DNA of 20,705 nucleotides. Source: Muribaculaceae bacterium (GTDB lineage Bacteria; Pseudomonadota; Alphaproteobacteria; Rs-D84). Numbering within the stretch: position 1 is the first letter of the stretch; every line of letters begins with the position of its first letter. The notes below the pieces were generated by a model. It was given only the letters and a program-made list of their open reading frames with translations. It was not told the origin of the DNA and made no database searches. The position numbers were made by a program, and so were the translations under genes. Location: assembly GCA_023665245.1 (NCBI GenBank), contig JAMPEH010000030.1, positions 1 to 20,705 of the forward strand. The letters run 5' to 3'. Below are positions 7,701 to 14,708 of this stretch, one piece after another.

Positions 7701-10264
7701 CCGTATCTGAAGTGGTGTATGTAGTTTGTGCCGGAAGCGGAAAAGCCACCGTTACAAAAAATCTTAATAATGCGACGCTTTCTATAGCAGCGGATGCCGA
7801 AGTCGGATCGATAGTGCGTGTATTTGCCGTAGCGGATGGCAAGCGCAGTAATACGGTCGAGATAGAGGTTGTTAAGATTGCGGTGCAGAGCGTATCATTG
7901 ACCACTGCGCACGCATTAACGGTTTTAAACGGCGATAGTGTAAAGCTTGATGCGGAAGTAATGCCTAAAAATGCATCGCACAGCAAGGCGTGGTACGAGA
8001 TCACGGTTGGTAACGATTATGCGGTAATTGACAAAAACAGCGGTGTTCTTTCAATAAGCAACAAGTGTGTCGGTGGGGAGTCCATAGCGGTGACTGCTAC
8101 TGCAGACGGCGTTGTCAGTAATGTTATAACCTTTACAGTACGATCGGTAGCTGTAAGATATGTTAAATTTCCCGTCAATTATTCGGTTGTATGCGTCGGA
8201 CAAACAATAGCGCTTGACGCGTTCGTTAATCCGGATGCTACAGATAAATCTATTCTATATACTATTGTCGATGGCGATGCCGTATCTCATATTGACGGGA
8301 ACGACCTTGTTATAAACAGTGGGCTCACTTCGGATGAGTTTATTACGGTTCGAGCCGAATGCGCGAGTGATTCAGGCATATTTGCGGACAAACAGTTTGC
8401 CGTATACAGTGATAAATCGAGTCTAAGCATAAACGGACAACTTGATACGGTATATCTTGTGAACGGAGAGACGGCAACTGCCGTCGTTACAGATGAAAAC
8501 GGCGACACAGTAAACAATTCGGACGTAATTTTTTCGCTCACTCTTGCGGGACACTCGACATCTTATGCTACAGTCGATGTGATGGGAAATGTGTATGTCT
8601 CGAGTGATATACCCGAGGATGAGGGACTTTTGGAAATTACCCTCGCTTCGGCATATAACGGAAAAACGCATGAGCTGTACATCAACGTGATCATAAAACC
8701 TTCTGTAGTTATTTTGAAAACAGAAGATGGCAGCGATACGGCATTCCTTCATCCCAATGAAACGATCTATCTTGACATAGAAAGCGAAATGCAGGAAAAT
8801 GCGGCGCTTTATGACGACATAGAGGTTGAAATTAACGGTGCAATAAATGCAAGCATAGAAAGTTTTGATGAGGGCTTCGGTATTACGTATTATCGTCTTC
8901 GCGTTCAAGCGGAACCCACTGCAATGACCGGTGCCGAAGCAAAGGTATTTATAAACTATAAAGTGTTCGGCAGAACGCTATGTAAGAGCAAACCATTCAC
9001 GATCACGATAGCTCGAGCAACCGAAAGCGTAGAGATAGCTAATGTCCCGACAGCGCTCGGTATCGGCAAAAGTGCGATGCTCGAAGCAGTCGGTTATCCC
9101 GAGAACACCAACTACTCACCAAAATATATGTTTGCCGACAGCAAGTCGAGCAACTATGCAAAACTTGACGCAAATACAGGATTGCTAACGGTCGATTATA
9201 ACCCCAATATAATCGGACGCGAAATAAAAGTGGTTGCCGAGATAGATACTGTGTTTAGCGCGACATATGTAATTGAGATAGACGATGAAATACGCGGCGT
9301 GAGTATAATACCGAGTTCTAAAAGCAAGGGCGTTCAGTATGTTGCGGAATTGGACTCATATTTTCTGTACCCCGACGGAGAAATGGATATAAGCTTTTTG
9401 GTGGACGGAGGCGGTGCAGAGCCTAATATCCTGATCAGAACGGACATAGTCGGCGAAATGTATCTCGATATAACCGACAATATTGTAACGGTCAAGCGCA
9501 CGAATGTCAATCACGGTATAAACGCGACGATTGTAGCGTATGCGGATAATGGGGTAGTGAGCGATCCGATTATAGTTTACATCCCTGCCGCTATATCGTC
9601 GGTGCAAGATTTTATGAACATTGCAAACAACATAAGCGGATATTACGTGTTAACTTGCGATATTGACTTTGATAGCGAAGTGATTACGCCTATACCTATG
9701 TTTGCCGGCATTCTTGATGGCAACGGTCACGCTTTGAAAAATCTTAAATTCGATAGTTTCGGCGATAACGGACGATTCGGTTTAATTACGGAAAATCGCG
9801 GTATGATCTTTAATTTGAATATTATCGGAGTAACGGTAAATATAAGCTCCGCTACATATATTGATAAACCTCTTTACGGCGGGGTGCTATGTGCGGAAAA
9901 CTACGGGTACATAATAAACTGTAAAGTTACGTCTCCGCTATTCAAGTTTATATATTTATCGGTGTGGTCGCATAAAACGTATGTTGCAGGGATTTGCGGT
10001 TATAATGACGGCGGGATACGCGACTGTTATGTCTCGCTATATATTAGCTCAGCCGGCTATGCGGCGGGCGTAGTCGGTAAAAACGACATCAACGGCTCTG
10101 TTTCCGATTGTGTTAATGGCAATGACATTTACTACGGTGCAATAAATAATGAAGTTTGTGTAACCGGCGTAATTGCGGTCAATTCGGGGATGTCGCAAAA
10201 CAATATGAACTATGGAGAATACAAAATATCCGGTTTAGCAAATAACCTAACGGAGGTGAAGTAA
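4766..10264 (+). CDS. Giant membrane-anchored surface protein with Ig-like domains and GLUG-type repeats
   Basis: A 1832-residue protein. After a basic stretch (NGRKRK) comes one hydrophobic segment (about residues 16-40) with no signal peptidase site, so it is probably anchored by its N-terminus with the rest outside. Residues about 283-571 form an unusual run of alternating amphipathic strands (for example GVESEIGVYAKLAGFFKVQ and GAYFEAGIYADLSAFAELKI) that I do not recognise. Bacterial Ig-like Big_2-type units follow, clearest near residues 946-1040 (VESISLTSN), 1040-1128 (VQSVSLTTAHALTVLNGDSV), 1129-1210 and 1419-1500. The end (about 1611-1832) looks like a GLUG-type beta-helix (PMFAGILDGNGHALKNLKF, AGICGYNDGGIRDCYVS). 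There is no LPXTG sorting signal. The likely role is adhesion or surface display. The start is uncertain: TTG 4766 (GGAGG 15 bases upstream) or ATG 4787. It ends two bases before the next gene. Confidence 0.82.
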   Translation: MRFEISPMNGRKRKTAITISLVIILAAAIAVSVYFIVSYFLDRNNGNVSDTVRTASVVESFDDVPSNFSLKLTSKENVTEKDVEVYDQNGNSVDWALKHEQDDVCRIVAPDGGWTSRGVYKIKLLNEDVEFADDSISDRRDVSFTVHGEEVCEIETNSEVVEIAAPDFGFFDVSESMNGEHVVDLPAGVELDKGSIIILPELDEMGFEVKTAYRVESVEDGKVKLGKPALEEVFDELDVLQSYDAELCEDYVKFAPHDEIEDQIADSEAVRRFARQSVSGESPKIKFDVKLNGNYVEFIFKVTFPKFLDDFDFVMQGSAKISFGVKANLSIIKGTYDLGAVISIKKEVKFSLLNEDKSGSKDIESKSAQRLQEMLNKNNKYSDLAVKLFNLYIPTPAPLLGFSFEVQAKFKLEAKVEIGITFADEITNSFGIKKTCDGVEPYNNKTVEKKTKEAELCGSVEAKLGFSIKFSGSLCGVIKAGVESEIGVYAKLAGFFKVQTVEKLSDPTYDDENFVGSGAYFEAGIYADLSAFAELKILWHTFKAKATIVEIRVPVISIGRTQMFNLKLNGDSVVLDESRRAAFPSIQVETTDMFTGKTEEKTVSGKDLTDKFIITAGKNIKFESEECMIYADEDTPPEFESIVTARLHVFESFLPKFEFTYGLGGAALSIKGKRGLIHLELGAINVSCNVTVTKKPIAVQELKISYERVEDDPEYELFHPELEKSEAKYRPRDDIGSVVDYQVGRLVKVVPTFTPLNASYKQLKYTVEKGAEFIVGGAGGIKTYTDGGATCAIFRLVDDTSAIGNVDGIIDPAKMIKLSATTIGYVGKYADMNVTDSTERGIVASAVPALSYGISPIIDGQSVKRTAVIAGESVPFGIDDASVYPKNATRGKAYESLRISSDYARLDSDNNIVIDPNAQVGSRIVVISEFSGIEREFFLNIVKNDVESISLTSNTSVAQPGTNIELEAHVTGAGGVTPTVSEVVYVVCAGSGKATVTKNLNNATLSIAADAEVGSIVRVFAVADGKRSNTVEIEVVKIAVQSVSLTTAHALTVLNGDSVKLDAEVMPKNASHSKAWYEITVGNDYAVIDKNSGVLSISNKCVGGESIAVTATADGVVSNVITFTVRSVAVRYVKFPVNYSVVCVGQTIALDAFVNPDATDKSILYTIVDGDAVSHIDGNDLVINSGLTSDEFITVRAECASDSGIFADKQFAVYSDKSSLSINGQLDTVYLVNGETATAVVTDENGDTVNNSDVIFSLTLAGHSTSYATVDVMGNVYVSSDIPEDEGLLEITLASAYNGKTHELYINVIIKPSVVILKTEDGSDTAFLHPNETIYLDIESEMQENAALYDDIEVEINGAINASIESFDEGFGITYYRLRVQAEPTAMTGAEAKVFINYKVFGRTLCKSKPFTITIARATESVEIANVPTALGIGKSAMLEAVGYPENTNYSPKYMFADSKSSNYAKLDANTGLLTVDYNPNIIGREIKVVAEIDTVFSATYVIEIDDEIRGVSIIPSSKSKGVQYVAELDSYFLYPDGEMDISFLVDGGGAEPNILIRTDIVGEMYLDITDNIVTVKRTNVNHGINATIVAYADNGVVSDPIIVYIPAAISSVQDFMNIANNISGYYVLTCDIDFDSEVITPIPMFAGILDGNGHALKNLKFDSFGDNGRFGLITENRGMIFNLNIIGVTVNISSATYIDKPLYGGVLCAENYGYIINCKVTSPLFKFIYLSVWSHKTYVAGICGYNDGGIRDCYVSLYISSAGYAAGVVGKNDINGSVSDCVNGNDIYYGAINNEVCVTGVIAVNSGMSQNNMNYGEYKISGLANNLTEVK
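10252..10259 (+). promoter_or_regulatory. Strong ribosome binding site of the 1428-residue lipoprotein gene
   Basis: GGAGGTGA, a full match to the anti-Shine-Dalgarno, lies inside the last codons of the preceding gene, 6 bases before the ATG at 10266. The two stop and start codons are one base apart, so the genes are almost certainly co-transcribed and probably translationally coupled. Confidence 0.88.
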
Positions 10265-10265
10265 T

Positions 10266-13200
10266 ATGCAAAGTATAGCAAAGAAACTCAAGGGATTGCT
10301 GGCGACTTTACTGCTGGCGGTGATTTTTATTGTTGCCGCGATTATGCTCCTCGGGTGTGACGACAACGACGAAAACATTGTGAGCATACGTCTTGTGGAC
10401 GGTACATATAAAACCGATTACTCGCTTGGTGAAGCTCCAAGCATTGTCGGTGCAACGCTTGAAGTTTGTTATGATGACGGCGATATAGAACACGTCATCG
10501 TAACGCCTGAAATGGCCGAGGTGTACAGCGCAGACGGTGGTTTAATATGCGTTCTCGAATCGGACGTGGAGCAAGATGACGTAACGGACGAGAGCTACGT
10601 AATAACAAATCAAAAGCTGATCGCCAAATACAAGGGTTTAATAGCGGAAGCCGGGATCACGACACAGAGTACACGTTATATGACTGTTCACGGTAGCACG
10701 ATAACAGGGTATTCGAGCGATATAGATGGCGAAGCGCTTATTATACCGAGCGAGGTAACACTAAATAGCGGAAATGTAGCTCAATTGCGTCATGTGGGTT
10801 CATACGCCTTCCGTAATTCCAAGATATCCGCTGTATCTTTACCATACACAATGCAAACTATTGCACGTCACGCTTTTTGGAATTGTGAACAGCTAAAGCA
10901 AGTGTTATTTACATCCTCTGCTGACGGAAGTACGGCTTTGACTACTATAAACGCTCAGGCATTTGAAGGCTGTACATCATTACAGTCGATTGATATTCCC
11001 AAAACTATAGAAACGCTTGACGGCTCGGCGTTCCGCGGATGTTCTTCGCTTAAGGCTGTAAACGTGCAAAACGGGTGCGGCAACTATTATACGCCATTTG
11101 ATACCTATTATAAAGGTGTTGTATATGAATCGAAAGTAAACGTAAGCGAAGTCGGCTTTAACAATGCACATATCTGGCCGGAAGCAAAAGCATATTCTAA
11201 AGTTATTGCGGTCATCGACGATGGCTATTCAATCGATTATTTCGGACCGGAAGGCGCACCGTTCTCACCGACTGCTCCGCAAAAGAAATATTATGACTTT
11301 GCAGGCTGGTATGCCGACGCCGAGCATGAGAAAAAGCTTGACTCGATAGTTTTCGGAGAAACAGACTTGACGGTTTATGCCTATTTTACGGTATCGAGCT
11401 CGGCGTTCTACGATATTACATACGACCTTGATGGCGGAGAAAATGCGTCCGCTAATCCTACATCGTATTCCGCAGTCAGCGGCGACTTGACATTGGATTC
11501 GCCAAGTCGCAAAGGCTATTCCTTTGTTGGGTGGATGGAGGTTTTGGCAGATGGCTCGGAGCTGCAAAACTCCGTTATTCCTGCGGGTTCGGAGGGGAAT
11601 AAGCATTTTAAAGCCGAGTGGAATTTGATAGAATACACAATCGATTATAATTTTAGCGGCGGAGAGTTCGCCGCCGATATTAATGAGCCTACAAAATATA
11701 CCGTTGAAACTGAAACTTTTTCTATCCCCGTGCCCGAACGGCTTGGGTATGACTTTATCGGCTGGATAGAAGACGGCAAGCAAGCCGATCCGGACTTTAC
11801 GGTGCAAAAAGGCGAAACGCGCGATATTTTTCTTACTGCGGGCTGGAAACCTACCGAATACGAAATAACGTATATATTAAACGGCGGAATGCTTGACGAC
11901 AGCATCACCTCTTACAATATAACACAAACTGTAGAGATACAATCCCCCGCGCGTAACGGTTACGAGTTTAACGGCTGGACTGTAAACGGCGTAGAACATG
12001 ACGGCGACGTCTACACGGTAAAAAAAGGTACTAACGGCGCGTTGACTATGGAAGCGCGCTTCACCACGATAAAGTATTATATTGCATACAAGCTTTTCGG
12101 CGGTGTCAATTCTGAGATAAATCCCACTGAATATACTGTCGAAAGCGGTGATATAACAATAGCACATCCGACTTTCGTAGGCCGTCACTTCATGGGTTGG
12201 AAGGACGATCGCGATGAGATAACAAACGACTACGTTATTAAAAGCGGGAGTATGCGCAACATCACGCTCTCCGCCATTTGGGAGAACAATATCTACCGGG
12301 TAACTTATTCGGCGGGTTTTTGCTCTGACTGTGACATCAAAGGCGAGATGAGTCGGATATCGGAAATTGAATACGGCAAAGGGGGAATACCTTTGACTTC
12401 GAAATTTATTCACGACGGCTATAATCAAGTCGGCTGGGCGGTGAACGGTGCGGAAAATATTACGACGATTGGATTTAAAGATGACCTATCGGAAATCATC
12501 GCGCCGCATAATGCTATAATAAATCTCACTGCGGTATGGGTAGCTAAAAATTATAACATAAACTATTATAGTGATAATACATATATTGGGAAACATATTT
12601 CAGATGAAACGGGTTATGAATATAATAAACCGCGGCTACCTATGGGAAACACATTTAACAATGCCGGATATGACTTTGCATGTTGGGCGATTGACCTTAA
12701 AATAGGCACTGTCAAGCTCGATAACGGTCGTGAAATCACAAATGACTTTCTTCAAGGGAATTTGGACGAAAAAACTTCGGTAATAAAGCTGTATGCAACT
12801 TGGGTCCCACATTCGTATGATTATAAATTAGACTTTAATTGTCCGGATATCGGCACGCTCGATTACAATCGGTTTGACGGTGAGCGGATACTGACATACG
12901 GTGACCGATTAGGTGAAAATAATAAGTTCCCGGTTGTACCGACCTGTAAAGGTTATGCATTTAACGGCTGGTACTTTAGCGATATTCGTGTTACATTCGG
13001 GGAATTGGAAAAACAGTCGGGCGTCGGCATAACCGCCAAATTCGGGTATCTTCCGAAAGAAGCCGATTCGGAACGCATGCTGCAAAAGCTCGAAGAGTAT
13101 TACAAAAAAGATATCCCCATCACGCTTAAGGCGGAGTGGAAAATTATCACTTATCGATTCTATAAGGGCGACGGGAAAGAAGTCGAGTTTACCGTAAAAG

Positions 13201-14552
13201 ACTCTCTTTCGCGTGAAAAAATCAAGTACGACGCATTTGGGCAACTGTTCAAGCAATATGTAATCAATCGTGAAGGAATAAGTATCTCTAACAAAAGCAA
13301 TCCGAAAACCCAAAAGATTACTTTCGAAAGTATTCCTGCGGGTACGTTCTTTAACGGCGTCACGCCCGGCCCTGACGAGAACGGCAACGCTGTAGCAATA
13401 GTAGAAGGTATTGAGGCAAAACAGTACGGCAATGCTTTAACGAGTTTGGATAAATACACTGTAGATAACGGTGTGCTTATGTATGATTTGAATAGGCTGA
13501 CGGTGCTAAAGCTTAAGAAGTTGACTGTAAAAGCCGATGTGCAGGTTTTGTATATTAGAGGCCAAACGAGCGGGACTTTTACTAACTTCGGCATAAACAT
13601 AAGCTCGCGCAAAACCCCTCTTAAAATTTGCTTTGAAGATTTTCGTTACAATGCGCCGGAAAGCGACTATGGTATTTATGCGTGCGATGACTTCGAGCTT
13701 GAGCTTGCGTATAAAGGTGATTGCTCGATAAAGGGCGGGAGAGGCAAGGACGGTGCGCGCGGTGCGAACGGCGCTTCTTACACAACCAATACAAGCGATA
13801 AAGGGAAAGCCTCCGGCGGCACGTCCGCATCATATAAGAAAGGGAGCGTGCTTAATGGCGCCAACGGCGTAAAAGGGGATGACGGTAAGCCCGGTGGCAA
13901 CGGAACAAATGGCACGGGTGGGGGTAGCGGTTGTGCTGCAATAAGCGTGCAAAGATTCCCTATATTTAATTCAGTCGATACCGGCAAGTTGGTTCTCATG
14001 GGCGGTGATGGCGGTGATGGCGGCGACGGCGGAAACGGCGGGCGCGGTCAGGACGGAGGTAAAGGACAAAACGGCGGCGACGGCGGGAAGTCGTTTCATT
14101 GGTATCTCTTCGTATCGTATACTGAGTACGGTAATGGCGGGAACGGTGGCCGGGGCGGCAAAGCCGGTAAGGGCGGCGACGCGGGAAACGGCGGTACGGG
14201 CGGCGACGCAGGTTCTGCATTAATTTATAAAACGGGAACCAAATTGCAAGCGGGAGAAATGGAAAGTAATAATTTGACTGTTAAGTGCGGCAATGTCGGT
14301 AGCGGAGGAAAGGCCGGGACTGCGGGTGCGGCCGGTAACGCGGGTGGCGGCGGAGATGGCGGTGCGAACGGCAAAGGACAGTGGTATGGCGCGCTCGCAA
14401 GTGGCGGGCTTGTTAACATAATAGTCGAGGCATGTCGAAATGGCGGCGGAAACATCGGGCAACCCGGCGATGGGGGTGAGCCTAACGATAATGGTAACGC
14501 CGGTAGCGATGGGATTGCCGGATCGATCCCGAATGCGATAAAGTGCAAATAA
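10266..14552 (+). CDS. Giant lipoprotein with LRRs, InlB B-repeats and a glycine-rich GGX tail
   Basis: A 1428-residue protein. Its signal peptide ends in the lipobox MLLGC (C31), so it is a lipid-anchored exported protein. Residues about 36-100 resemble an Ig-like Big_3 domain (DYSLGEAPSIVGATLEVCYD). Residues about 146-275 are BspA-type leucine-rich repeats (AFRNSKISAVSLP, AFEGCTSLQSIDIP, AFRGCSSLKAVNV). About eight InlB-type B-repeats follow, each with a conserved GY-x-F-x-GW core (GYSFVGW, GYDFIGW, GYEFNGW, GYNQVGW, GYAFNGW), to about residue 1010. An unassigned beta-rich domain leads to a glycine-rich C-terminus (residues 1156-1428) made of GGX and GXY triplets broken by short hydrophobic strands. 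LRR and B-repeat modules occur in adhesins and internalin-like proteins. No sortase motif is present. Binding of a host or cell-wall target is plausible. The ligand is unknown. Confidence 0.85.
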   Translation: MQSIAKKLKGLLATLLLAVIFIVAAIMLLGCDDNDENIVSIRLVDGTYKTDYSLGEAPSIVGATLEVCYDDGDIEHVIVTPEMAEVYSADGGLICVLESDVEQDDVTDESYVITNQKLIAKYKGLIAEAGITTQSTRYMTVHGSTITGYSSDIDGEALIIPSEVTLNSGNVAQLRHVGSYAFRNSKISAVSLPYTMQTIARHAFWNCEQLKQVLFTSSADGSTALTTINAQAFEGCTSLQSIDIPKTIETLDGSAFRGCSSLKAVNVQNGCGNYYTPFDTYYKGVVYESKVNVSEVGFNNAHIWPEAKAYSKVIAVIDDGYSIDYFGPEGAPFSPTAPQKKYYDFAGWYADAEHEKKLDSIVFGETDLTVYAYFTVSSSAFYDITYDLDGGENASANPTSYSAVSGDLTLDSPSRKGYSFVGWMEVLADGSELQNSVIPAGSEGNKHFKAEWNLIEYTIDYNFSGGEFAADINEPTKYTVETETFSIPVPERLGYDFIGWIEDGKQADPDFTVQKGETRDIFLTAGWKPTEYEITYILNGGMLDDSITSYNITQTVEIQSPARNGYEFNGWTVNGVEHDGDVYTVKKGTNGALTMEARFTTIKYYIAYKLFGGVNSEINPTEYTVESGDITIAHPTFVGRHFMGWKDDRDEITNDYVIKSGSMRNITLSAIWENNIYRVTYSAGFCSDCDIKGEMSRISEIEYGKGGIPLTSKFIHDGYNQVGWAVNGAENITTIGFKDDLSEIIAPHNAIINLTAVWVAKNYNINYYSDNTYIGKHISDETGYEYNKPRLPMGNTFNNAGYDFACWAIDLKIGTVKLDNGREITNDFLQGNLDEKTSVIKLYATWVPHSYDYKLDFNCPDIGTLDYNRFDGERILTYGDRLGENNKFPVVPTCKGYAFNGWYFSDIRVTFGELEKQSGVGITAKFGYLPKEADSERMLQKLEEYYKKDIPITLKAEWKIITYRFYKGDGKEVEFTVKDSLSREKIKYDAFGQLFKQYVINREGISISNKSNPKTQKITFESIPAGTFFNGVTPGPDENGNAVAIVEGIEAKQYGNALTSLDKYTVDNGVLMYDLNRLTVLKLKKLTVKADVQVLYIRGQTSGTFTNFGINISSRKTPLKICFEDFRYNAPESDYGIYACDDFELELAYKGDCSIKGGRGKDGARGANGASYTTNTSDKGKASGGTSASYKKGSVLNGANGVKGDDGKPGGNGTNGTGGGSGCAAISVQRFPIFNSVDTGKLVLMGGDGGDGGDGGNGGRGQDGGKGQNGGDGGKSFHWYLFVSYTEYGNGGNGGRGGKAGKGGDAGNGGTGGDAGSALIYKTGTKLQAGEMESNNLTVKCGNVGSGGKAGTAGAAGNAGGGGDGGANGKGQWYGALASGGLVNIIVEACRNGGGNIGQPGDGGEPNDNGNAGSDGIAGSIPNAIKCK
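14001..14220 (+). repeat. GC-rich triplet-codon repeats encoding GGD/GGN/GGX
   Basis: Short degenerate 9-base units (GGCGGTGAT, GGCGGCGAC, GGCGGAAAC) run in tandem at 14001-14087 and again at about 14131-14214, within the lipoprotein gene. They encode Gly-Gly-X triplets (X mostly Asp, Asn or Lys) separated by a hydrophobic strand. Third positions vary, so the protein repeat has been kept while the DNA repeat has decayed. This indicates selection on the protein and not recent slippage. Such tracts are prone to length change. Confidence 0.8.
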
Positions 14553-14556
14553 ATTA

Positions 14557-14629
14557 GGTATTATACCCCAGGGCAAGCCCTGGAGCACCCTACGGGTGTT
14601 CCGCTAGCCACGCGGCGGGGTATTACACC
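14557..14629 (+). ncRNA. Cloverleaf-like intergenic structure of unknown type
   Basis: The 3' flank of the lipoprotein gene folds into a closed four-way figure. The outer stem pairs 14557-14569 with 14617-14629 (13 positions, two mismatches; core ATACCCC with GGGGTAT). Inside are three hairpins: AGGGC-AA-GCCCT (14570-14581), GGAGCACCC-TAC-GGGTGTTCC (14582-14602, one G-U pair) and CCGC-TAGCCAC-GCGG (14601-14615). It lacks tRNA invariants such as the TTC arm sequence, so it is not a normal tRNA. It has no T-tract, so it is not an ordinary terminator. It could be a processing or stability element in the operon mRNA, a cis-regulatory RNA, or a dispersed palindromic repeat. All pairing was read by eye. 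Confidence 0.5.
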
Positions 14630-14644
14630 AAATTTGTCGACGTC

Positions 14645-14676
14645 ACATTTTTGCTCCCGCAAGCGGGCAAAAATGT
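14645..14676. repeat. 14-bp hairpin with a 2-base bulge before the metallopeptidase gene
   Basis: ACATTTTTGC (14645-14654) is the exact reverse complement of 14667-14676. Inside it, CCGC and GCGG pair around a two-base AA loop, with only TC (14655-14656) bulged. The T-run is on the 5' side and the A-run on the 3' side, the reverse of a terminator. It ends 16 bases before the Shine-Dalgarno of the next gene, so it could affect that gene's translation or protect the mRNA end after processing. Confidence 0.6.
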
Positions 14677-14708
14677 TCCTCGAATAAAAACGGAGATTAT
14701 CTTTGACC

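Noticed and set aside
7471..8004. 177-codon minus-strand frame inside the giant Ig-like gene
   Set aside because: It is antisense to well-defined Ig-like domains, is rich in Ser and Thr without a recognisable motif, and has no ribosome binding site.
13996..14588. Long minus-strand open frames opposite the glycine-rich tail
   Set aside because: They arise from the GC-rich repeat read in reverse, with Arg- and Pro-rich low-complexity translations and no start signals.
14557..14629. A tRNA gene
   Set aside because: The fold is cloverleaf-like, but the conserved tRNA bases and a normal anticodon and T arm are absent.
14645..14676. A rho-independent terminator
   Set aside because: The T-run precedes and the A-run follows the hairpin on this strand, and neither strand has a T-tract after the stem.
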